Source: LBZV01 sp000993855 (lineage in GTDB: Bacteria; Patescibacteriota; Microgenomatia; Curtissbacterales; GWA2-41-24). Taken from it: a stretch of DNA of 26,923 nt. Location of the stretch: NCBI GenBank assembly GCA_964492425.1, contig CAZBKB010000013.1, positions 1 to 26,923 of the forward strand, given 5' to 3'. A model generated the notes under the pieces. The model was not told the origin of the DNA. It saw only the letters and a list, made by a program, of their open reading frames with translations, and did not search any database. The position numbers and the translations under genes are program-made. Shown here in pieces: positions 21,262-26,923 of the stretch; within the stretch, counting starts at the first letter, position 1; every line of letters starts with the position of its first letter.

Positions 21262-22569
21262 ATGAATGAAGTAAAAGTTCGCTATGGACCATCACCTACA
21301 GGTATTCCACACATTGGCAATATCAGAACAGCTCTATTTAACTATCTGTTCGCAAAAAACCAAGGCGGCAAATTTTTCCTAAGGATTGAAGACACTGACC
21401 AAAAAAGGATTATTCCTGGAGCAATCGAGAAAATTGAAGAAAGTCTCAAGTTGTTAAATTTAAACTGGGACGACGATATAATATTCCAATCTAAAAGGCT
21501 TGATCTCTATAATAAATATTTGGACATATTAAAAGAAAAAGACTTGGCATACAAGGAGGAGAGGGCTTGGCGTTTCAAAATCAAAGCAGAAAAGAAAAAT
21601 ATCACCTGGCAGGATATAGTCCATGGCAATGTTTCGTTTCCCATCAATGTTATTGAAGACTTTATTATCATAAAATCCGACGGGTTTCCTACATATCATT
21701 TTGCATCAGTCGTTGACGATCACGAGATGCAAATCTCGCACGTTATGCGTGGGGACGAATGGATTTCTTCTACACCAAAGCACATTTTGCTTTATGAGGC
21801 GCTGGGTTGGCAGTATCCTCAATTTGCACATCTACCGCCGATTTTAGGTCATGACCATAAAAAACTTTCCAAGCGTGAAGGCGCCAAATCAGTTTTGGAA
21901 TATGTCCAGGAAGGCTATTTGCCCCAAGCGATTGTTAACTTTATGGCTCTTCTGGGATGGGCACCATCGCCATCTGTAGCCTTGCGCGAAGGGGGCAAAA
22001 AGGAACAGGAAATATTCTCGCTTGATGAGTTGATCCGCGAATTTTCCCTTGAAAGGATCAACAAAAACAGTCCTATTTTTGATTTAGAAAAATTCGAATG
22101 GATGAATGGTAAATGGATTAGAAAACTTTACGTGGATGATAAAAAAAGACTCACGGCATTAGTAAAAGAAAAAATTAGCTTTCCAGAAAAAGTTATAGAT
22201 CAAATAATTAAAAAAGCCTACACGCGCGTAAAAAGAGTAAATGATTTTAAAGAATATTTTTATTTAGTTGAACAGCCGAAGATCAATAGGGATCTCTTGA
22301 TGTTTCATGAAGACGCTATTGATGTACTTCAATCAGCTCAAAATGCACTGGCGGAAGCTGATGAAATTAATGATAAAACTATAAGGCCAATTTATAAGGA
22401 GTTAACAGAAATATATCCAAAATGGTCTACGACAGAAATTATTCAATTGGTAGGAAGAGCATTATCTGGGCAAACGCATTTTTTACCTCTGCTTGATATT
22501 GCAAATATAATTGGCAACAAAATACCCGAAAGACTGAAAAATGCAATCAGACAAGCAGAAAAGCAGTAA
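21262..22569 (+). CDS. gltX: Glutamyl-tRNA synthetase
   Basis: This class I synthetase charges tRNA with glutamate. The 435 residues begin MNEVKVRYGPSPTGIPHIGN with the HIGH-type motif at 17-20, have FLRIEDTDQKR (39-49), a KMSKS-type motif KLSKREGAKS (201-210) and a helical anticodon-binding end. I choose the ATG at 21262, five residues before the conserved RYGPSPTG; an earlier in-frame TTG at 21211 would add 17 unlike residues but lies close to the predicted transcript start, so it is not wholly excluded. The end overlaps the deacetylase gene by 29 bases, indicating an operon with it and the cysteine ligase. Confidence 0.94.
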   Translation: MNEVKVRYGPSPTGIPHIGNIRTALFNYLFAKNQGGKFFLRIEDTDQKRIIPGAIEKIEESLKLLNLNWDDDIIFQSKRLDLYNKYLDILKEKDLAYKEERAWRFKIKAEKKNITWQDIVHGNVSFPINVIEDFIIIKSDGFPTYHFASVVDDHEMQISHVMRGDEWISSTPKHILLYEALGWQYPQFAHLPPILGHDHKKLSKREGAKSVLEYVQEGYLPQAIVNFMALLGWAPSPSVALREGGKKEQEIFSLDELIREFSLERINKNSPIFDLEKFEWMNGKWIRKLYVDDKKRLTALVKEKISFPEKVIDQIIKKAYTRVKRVNDFKEYFYLVEQPKINRDLLMFHEDAIDVLQSAQNALAEADEINDKTIRPIYKELTEIYPKWSTTEIIQLVGRALSGQTHFLPLLDIANIIGNKIPERLKNAIRQAEKQ

Positions 22570-23212
22570 ACTCTCAGTAGTTGCTATTTTTGCCCACCCA
22601 GACGACGAGTCGTTTGGCCCATCCGGGACTCTTGCTAAATTTGCCAAAGGCCACGACGTCTTTGTGCTTTGCGCGACAAAAGGAGAATCAGGCATGGGTT
22701 TTGCATCAAAACTTGCAAAAATCCGTGCCCAAGAACTAAAGAAATCTGCAAAAATTCTTGGTATAAAAGGCGTATATTTTTTAGGTTTTAAAGATGGTAT
22801 GCTTTCGAATTCCATCTACCATAAACTTGCTGAAAAAATTGAAGAGAAGCTAAAGATTATTAAGCCTCAGATACTGATAACCACAGAACCTCAAGGTGTT
22901 TCCGGGCATATCGACCATATTACTGTTTCCATGGTCACAAGCTACGTTTTTAACCGGCTGCCGTTTGTTAAAACTGTAATGTATTACTGTATAGACGAAA
23001 AAGCGGCAGAAAAAATGTCCAATTATTTTATTTATTTCCCGCCAGGTTATAAAAGATCGCAAGTAGATAAAATAGTGGATATAAGAAAATATTGGACTCT
23101 AAAAAGAAAAGCCATGCTTGCCCATAAATCGCAAATCAAAGATGCTCATACAGTTTTAGGGAGGATGAAATATCTCCCCAAAGAAGAATATTTTTTAATT
23201 AGAAAAAAATAA
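22541..23212 (+). CDS. PIG-L/LmbE-family deacetylase
   Basis: This 223-residue zinc-dependent N-acetyl-sugar deacetylase-like protein has the family motif AHPDDE at 18-23 and a second metal site SGHIDH at 121-126, giving the usual His-Asp-His ligands. Relatives remove acetyl groups from GlcNAc conjugates in mycothiol (MshB), bacillithiol (BshB) and GPI pathways. The start lies inside gltX with a 29-base overlap and is the only start before the motif. One base separates its stop from the MshC-like ligase gene, matching the order of steps in mycothiol synthesis. The substrate is unknown, and no glycosyltransferase of the MshA type is seen here. Confidence 0.88.
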   Translation: MQSDKQKSSKLSVVAIFAHPDDESFGPSGTLAKFAKGHDVFVLCATKGESGMGFASKLAKIRAQELKKSAKILGIKGVYFLGFKDGMLSNSIYHKLAEKIEEKLKIIKPQILITTEPQGVSGHIDHITVSMVTSYVFNRLPFVKTVMYYCIDEKAAEKMSNYFIYFPPGYKRSQVDKIVDIRKYWTLKRKAMLAHKSQIKDAHTVLGRMKYLPKEEYFLIRKK

Positions 23213-23213
23213 A

Positions 23214-24362
23214 ATGAAACTTTATAATACCTTTTCTCAAAAAAATGAACTGTTAGATCTGAAACAAAATATAGGCATTTATGTTTGCGGCATTACCCCA
23301 TACGATACAACCCACATAGGCCATGCTTTTACCTTCATTATATATGACACACTAGTTCGTTATTTGCAATTTTTAGATGCTAAGGTCACATATGTTCAGA
23401 ACGTAACAGATATCGATGACGATATCTTAATCAAAGCAAAATCTCTCGGTATTACATGGAAAACTTTGGGACTTCGAGAAACAGAAAAGCATTTAAAGAA
23501 CATGAATGCTTTAAATACCTTGAAACCTGATTTTTACCCCAAGGCGACTGAAAACATCAATCAAATGATAACAATCATACAAAAGCTCATCGCCAAAAAA
23601 CTTGCCTATATCAAAAACGGTTCTGTCTATTTCTCTGTAAAAAAAGACAGAAATTTCGGAAAGCTCTCAAAATATGGCTATTCGGCAATGCTAGAGATTG
23701 CCAACGAACGGGGTAATTATCCGTTGGATCTCAATAAAATTGACCCATTGGACTTTGTGTTGTGGCAAAGCAAAAAAGAAGGCGAACCTTCATGGCCATC
23801 TCCTTGGGGTAATGGTCGGCCCGGCTGGCATATTGAATGTTCGGCGATGTCCATGAGATATCTTGACTCGACTGTCACTATACATGGTGGAGGAACCGAT
23901 TTAATTTTCCCTCACCATGAAGCTGAAATTTCTCAGAGTGAAAATTTTTCAAATAAAAAATTTGTAAAAATCTGGATGCATACTGCAATGGTTTACTGCC
24001 AGGGTAAAAAAATGAGCAAAAGTTTGGGCAATATGGTTTTTGTCTCTGAACTTTTAAAAAACTATGATGCGAACACCGTTAGAATAATGCTACTTTTGCA
24101 TCATTATCGAAAGCCATGGAATTTCGTTGAGGAGGAATTAGATAAGGCAAAGCAATTATCAGAAATATTTAGAAGATTCATCACACAAAAGGTTGTAGGC
24201 AAACAAAAAACCAGAAAAGAGCCACCCGATTTTTTTAATAACTTGGAGGATGATTTTCAGGTCAATAAAGCATTAAAATATTTGCAAAAGAATGCGCTTG
24301 CTAAAAAAATTCCTGCCGATACATTAAAAACTTGTCTAAGTGCCATTGGAATTGCGTACTAA
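23214..24362 (+). CDS. Cysteine ligase of the CysS/MshC family, MshC-like
   Basis: This 382-residue class I synthetase activates cysteine. Zinc ligands expected for the family are C25, C209, H234 and E238; the HIGH-type motif is THIGHA (33-38) and KMSKS is at 266-270. Several segments are closer to MshC (the mycothiol cysteine ligase) than to ordinary CysRS: VCGITPYDTTHIGHA, GITWKTLGLRET, GEPSWPSPWGNGRPGWH and GNMVFVSELL with LLLHHYRKPWNF. It is short (CysRS about 460 residues; MshC about 410) with a reduced C-terminal domain. It may nevertheless be this organism's only CysRS, since related CPR proteins are annotated that way. It sits directly behind a PIG-L deacetylase and behind gltX. Confidence 0.85.
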   Translation: MKLYNTFSQKNELLDLKQNIGIYVCGITPYDTTHIGHAFTFIIYDTLVRYLQFLDAKVTYVQNVTDIDDDILIKAKSLGITWKTLGLRETEKHLKNMNALNTLKPDFYPKATENINQMITIIQKLIAKKLAYIKNGSVYFSVKKDRNFGKLSKYGYSAMLEIANERGNYPLDLNKIDPLDFVLWQSKKEGEPSWPSPWGNGRPGWHIECSAMSMRYLDSTVTIHGGGTDLIFPHHEAEISQSENFSNKKFVKIWMHTAMVYCQGKKMSKSLGNMVFVSELLKNYDANTVRIMLLLHHYRKPWNFVEEELDKAKQLSEIFRRFITQKVVGKQKTRKEPPDFFNNLEDDFQVNKALKYLQKNALAKKIPADTLKTCLSAIGIAY

Positions 24363-24363
24363 T

Positions 24364-25200
24364 GTGATAAAAAAAGTAGCCAATCACCCCCTGCCTTTTC
24401 TCATACTGACTTTAGTTTTTGTAATCCCTTTTATAATTATAAATATAATAGGATCCGAAAAAATTCTTGGCGAAAAAACCCAAACAAATCCATCTCCAGC
24501 TTCATCGATTAACGCTTTTGTAACAATTACCCCCAAACCAACAGCGTCACCAACTCCCTCACCAGAAATAATGCTATCAAAATCAACTTATTCAATAGCT
24601 CTTTATGGCGATTCAATGATAGACACAATAGGCGATATGAAATATCTGAACGAGGCGCTCAAAAAAAAATATCCTAAGACAACATTTAATCTATATAACT
24701 ATGGTATTGGGGCACAAAACGTGAAACAAGGGTTTGAGCGATTAAATTTAAATTTTTCGTACCAAGACAGAAGCTATGATGCAATTACAAAGATCAAAGC
24801 CGACGTAATTATTCTTGGCACATTCGCATATAACCCGTTTGATCCCCATAGCATATCGACTTATAAAAACTATTTAATCCCTTTACTCACTCAACTGAAA
24901 GCAACAGGAAGCCAAGTATATCTGCTTCTCGAAGTCGCACCACTTGGAGAAAATTTTGGCAAAGGTCCACAAGGAATTAATTGGCCACAAGATTTAACAA
25001 TCAAACAATCACAGCATATCGAGGAACAACTCTTGGTAGCCAAGTCAACAGCGCAAAGCTTAAACATACCTGTCATTGATGTTTACTCAAAAACTAAAGG
25101 TAAATCAACATACACAAGCAAAGATGACGGTATCCATCCGTCGTACGATGGCCACATATTCACCGCAAACCTGATAGCGCAAACAATTGCATTAAAATAA
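24364..25200 (+). CDS. Membrane-anchored SGNH/GDSL-type hydrolase
   Basis: The protein has an N-terminal membrane helix (about 9-30), a Pro/Thr/Ser-rich linker and an SGNH hydrolase domain. Block I is ALYGDSMIDTIG with the nucleophile at Ser84, NYGIGAQN gives the Gly/Asn of the middle blocks, and DDGIHPS supplies Asp255 and His258. Such enzymes cleave esters, for instance acetyl groups on cell-surface sugars. I choose GTG at 24364, which overlaps no coding sequence and starts IKKVANH before the helix; a GTG at 24340 inside the previous gene would add eight residues. The following DNA holds a glycosyltransferase remnant, suggesting a former surface-glycan gene pair. Protein length is 278 residues. 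Confidence 0.8.
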   Translation: MIKKVANHPLPFLILTLVFVIPFIIINIIGSEKILGEKTQTNPSPASSINAFVTITPKPTASPTPSPEIMLSKSTYSIALYGDSMIDTIGDMKYLNEALKKKYPKTTFNLYNYGIGAQNVKQGFERLNLNFSYQDRSYDAITKIKADVIILGTFAYNPFDPHSISTYKNYLIPLLTQLKATGSQVYLLLEVAPLGENFGKGPQGINWPQDLTIKQSQHIEEQLLVAKSTAQSLNIPVIDVYSKTKGKSTYTSKDDGIHPSYDGHIFTANLIAQTIALK

Positions 25201-25223
25201 GCAGTGATCGGCAAAAACAATAA

Positions 25224-25343
25224 ACAAAAAAAACATTCACAACAGAATCAACCTTACTGCTGATTGTCATAATCCTTTTGGCAGCAATGATAAGGTTGTA
25301 TAACCTAACACTTGTGCCGCCCGGCGTCTCGTCTCCAGGCTAA
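25224..25343 (+). pseudogene. N-terminal remnant of a membrane glycosyltransferase (GT39/GT83-like)
   Basis: An open stretch without a start codon reads TTESTLLLIVIILLAAMIRL and then YNLTLVPPGVSSPG before a stop. A first membrane helix followed by RLYNL-x3-PPG is the characteristic beginning of dolichyl-phosphate-mannose-type and ArnT-like glycosyltransferases. The next 180 bases show no further homology and lead into the Fic promoter, so only the beginning of the gene remains. The stop at 25341 may be part of the decay. Recognition rests on a short but distinctive motif. Confidence 0.5.
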
Positions 25344-25471
25344 ATGTTTACACTGAGTAAAATTGAAGTGGGACAATTGAGACAATATAAAAATAATTAT
25401 CCCATTTTGGGGAAAATGCCACAAATACCACACGTAAAAAAACAGTTGAACAAAATCTGAAAAACGTTTTC
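25344..25471. other. Intergenic stretch without recognisable gene
   Basis: This AT-rich stretch between the glycosyltransferase remnant and the Fic promoter has stop codons in all frames. ATTATCCCATTTTGGGGAAAAT has short CCCA/TGGG arms around TTT (25400-25420 region) but no clear terminator. It probably represents decayed sequence. Confidence 0.4.
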
Positions 25472-25500
25472 TTGACTAATCTTATATAATCTTATATAAT
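25472..25500 (+). promoter_or_regulatory. Near-consensus promoter with tandem repeat, second Fic operon
   Basis: TTGACT (25472-25477) and TATAAT (25495-25500) are exactly 17 bases apart. The spacer and -10 box consist of a perfect tandem 10-mer, AATCTTATAT twice (25479-25498), one helical turn apart, a possible operator. The predicted start near 25507 gives a leader of about 14 bases. Confidence 0.7.
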
Positions 25501-25520
25501 TAGATCAATAAGATAATAGT

Positions 25521-26594
25521 ATGACTGTTAAAACTCGTCTTGACCAAAGACTGCAAAATCTGGCTACAAGCATTTTATCCGATATTGCCAAAATTGACGA
25601 ACTAAAAGGCATGTGGACGGCAGGGGCGCAGTTAAATCCTGTTGTACTTAGCAGGCTTAAGCAGTCGGTCTTAATTACTTCAACCGGCGCCTCGACTCGC
25701 ATAGAAGGAGCAAGGCTTTCGGACGAGGATGTGGAAAAACTCATGCGGGGCATCTCTATAGAAAAATTCACAGACCGGGACAAACAGGAGGTAAAAGGTT
25801 ATTTTGAACTACTGCAGAACGTTTTTAATTCTTGGAAAAGTCTTTCCTTCAATGAGGGCACGATTAAACACTTTCATAAGGAATTATTGAAGTATGTTGA
25901 AAAAGACAAACTTCATCGGGGCGAGTACAAAAAAAGCGAAAATAAAGTGCATATGGTAAATGCGGCCGGGGAATCTGTCGGAATTCTCTTTGACACAACA
26001 CCGGCATATCTAACACCAACAGCGATGCTGGAGCTTATCGGGTGGACACAAAAAGCATTAAGGGAAAGAATATATCACCCGATACTGGTTATTGGCAATT
26101 TCCTTGTTGAGTTTTTACAAATTCATCCGTTTACTGATGGTAATGGCAGGCTTTCAAGGATGCTAACTAATTTACTACTACTCGGTGAGGGATACCTGTA
26201 CATGCCCTATGTCTCTCACGAAAAACTTATTGAAGATAATAAGCCGGATTATTATATGGTTCTCAGGGCAAGCCAAAAAACCTTCAGGACCAAAGATGAA
26301 GATATTAATCCCTGGCTTAAGTTTTTCCTGAAGATAATTCTTAAACAATCAGAAATGGCGGTTGATTTGCTATCGGCAGAAAACATAGAAAAAACACTTT
26401 CCAGAAATCAATTGATGGCATGGGAATACTTACAGGAAGCCGCTGAAGCGACACCTCGTGACATTGCAAAAAATGCCGGCATTGCCCGTCCCACTGTTAA
26501 TCAAATAATGGATAAATTTATCAGGCTTAACAAAGTCGAACGGCTTGGATTAGGAAGAAGTACCCGTTATAGAATTATCACAACCCCTAAATAA
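25521..26594 (+). CDS. Fic-family protein with C-terminal winged-helix domain
   Basis: This 357-residue class II Fic protein has the inhibitory motif S58-x3-E62-G63 (STRIEG), a Fic N-terminal helical domain, the loop HPFTDGNGRLSR (202-213) with all catalytic residues, and a C-terminal winged helix (about 295-355: RDIAKNAGIARPTVNQIMDK as helix-turn-helix, then RSTRYRI as wing). It probably transfers AMP to an unknown protein and may regulate its own promoter. It differs from the Fic protein at the left of the window in sequence and in its DNA-binding tail, so they are not recent copies. It is followed after three bases by a two-CxxC protein. Confidence 0.9.
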   Translation: MTVKTRLDQRLQNLATSILSDIAKIDELKGMWTAGAQLNPVVLSRLKQSVLITSTGASTRIEGARLSDEDVEKLMRGISIEKFTDRDKQEVKGYFELLQNVFNSWKSLSFNEGTIKHFHKELLKYVEKDKLHRGEYKKSENKVHMVNAAGESVGILFDTTPAYLTPTAMLELIGWTQKALRERIYHPILVIGNFLVEFLQIHPFTDGNGRLSRMLTNLLLLGEGYLYMPYVSHEKLIEDNKPDYYMVLRASQKTFRTKDEDINPWLKFFLKIILKQSEMAVDLLSAENIEKTLSRNQLMAWEYLQEAAEATPRDIAKNAGIARPTVNQIMDKFIRLNKVERLGLGRSTRYRIITTPK

Positions 26595-26597
26595 TCT

Positions 26598-26882
26598 ATG
26601 TCGGCCAAAATTAGACTTGAAATCTCAAAATCAAATTTAATAAGTATCCATGACAAAGACTTCGATGATTTTGAGAAAAACATTATTAATCATGTCTATT
26701 GCATAAACTGCGCATCGTCATACAATTCAACAATTACAAACTACCGTGTTTTTCTAAACGACTATGATGACGTAATTCTCGAAGGTTTTTGCAAAAAATG
26801 TAACCATCCAGTCAATCGTTATGTTGAAACAGGTGAAGTAGCAAAAAATCGAAAGAGAACTCGAAAGTTAAAAAGATTTTAA
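26598..26882 (+). CDS. Small protein with two CxxC motifs
   Basis: This 94-residue protein has a helical N-terminal part, then YCINC and, 31 residues on, FCKKC, which could form a zinc ribbon around the strand-rich segment NYRVFLNDYDDVILEGF. The tail is very basic (KNRKRTRKLKRF), suggesting nucleic-acid binding. No family is recognised. It starts three bases after the Fic gene, so it is almost surely cotranscribed and could be a partner or regulator. Confidence 0.65.
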   Translation: MSAKIRLEISKSNLISIHDKDFDDFEKNIINHVYCINCASSYNSTITNYRVFLNDYDDVILEGFCKKCNHPVNRYVETGEVAKNRKRTRKLKRF

Positions 26883-26923
26883 CGAGTTAAGTTCCACACC
26901 AGCTCGTTTGCTGCGGGACTAGG
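26879..26923 (-). CDS. Possible 3' end of a minus-strand gene cut by the window edge
   Basis: From the edge, the minus strand reads PSPAANELVWNLTR and then a stop, overlapping the end of the two-CxxC gene by four bases. Only 14 codons are visible, so neither coding status nor family can be judged. Confidence 0.2.
   Translation of the reverse strand, partial: PSPAANELVWNLTR

Noticed and set aside
21198..21262. T-box or other riboswitch in the gltX leader
   Set aside because: The leader is only about 58 bases, has weak hairpins and no terminator or T-box sequence.
26883..26923. Start of a tmRNA or tRNA at the right edge
   Set aside because: The visible bases form no acceptor stem or T-arm, and the minus-strand AANELVW reading does not match known tag endings.
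1..26923. CRISPR arrays, rRNA or tRNA genes, insertion sequences
   Set aside because: No regularly spaced repeats, no cloverleaf or rRNA signatures and no transposase-like protein were seen by eye; a tRNAscan or Infernal run would settle it.

Overview
The window looks like a chromosomal piece of a Candidate Phyla Radiation (Patescibacteria) bacterium, most likely in or near the Microgenomates. This is inferred from gene content: an AT-rich, densely packed sequence with many short-leader or leaderless starts, several small protein families I associate with CPR genomes (DUF5679-, DUF4446- and DUF3048-type), a short archaeal-type AspRS, compact SecD and SecF, and an MshC-like cysteine ligase. 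No rRNA, tRNA, CRISPR array or transposase gene was seen.

Left part (1-1700): a small pilin-like secreted protein, then a leftward Fic module. The module is a Fic protein with a MerR-like C-terminus, preceded by an overlapping 57-codon gene and driven by a promoter whose -10 box lies in a perfect inverted repeat. Two diverged remnants of the C-terminus of the Mg-chelatase-like ATPase YifB/ComM flank it, so the locus has been rearranged.

Copper island (1770-8200, all rightward, tightly overlapping): csoR with a CsoR-type operator, a DUF305 protein, a DUF5676-like membrane protein, a copper-type P1B ATPase with CPD in place of the usual CPC motif, a YHS protein, a DUF2933-type protein, a CcdA-like membrane protein, a membrane-anchored peroxiredoxin-like protein that appears to start with ATT, and several small membrane proteins of unknown role. 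It ends at a bidirectional terminator. Together these read as a Cu(I)-sensed, derepressible export and thiol-redox operon.

Central housekeeping part (8268-17122): DUF5679 zinc ribbon, a C-tail-anchored small protein, DUF4446, DUF3048, a wHTH-nucleotidyltransferase-like protein, secD-secF, a membrane protein, CCA-adding-type nucleotidyltransferase, and recJ.

Region 17119-17871 is the most unusual: two overlapping unknown small genes on the minus strand lie behind a strong promoter, a 25-codon leaderless leader ORF rich in leucine, alternative base-paired arms and an intrinsic terminator. This is the layout of a transcription attenuator. Its promoter overlaps the -35 box of the divergent aspS promoter.

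Right part (17872-26923): aspS, a D-alanyl-D-alanine carboxypeptidase, an envelope protein, then gltX, a PIG-L/LmbE deacetylase and an MshC/CysS-like ligase in one tight operon, an SGNH hydrolase, a truncated glycosyltransferase remnant, and a second Fic protein with a DNA-binding C-terminus, a near-consensus promoter containing a tandem repeat, and a downstream two-CxxC protein.
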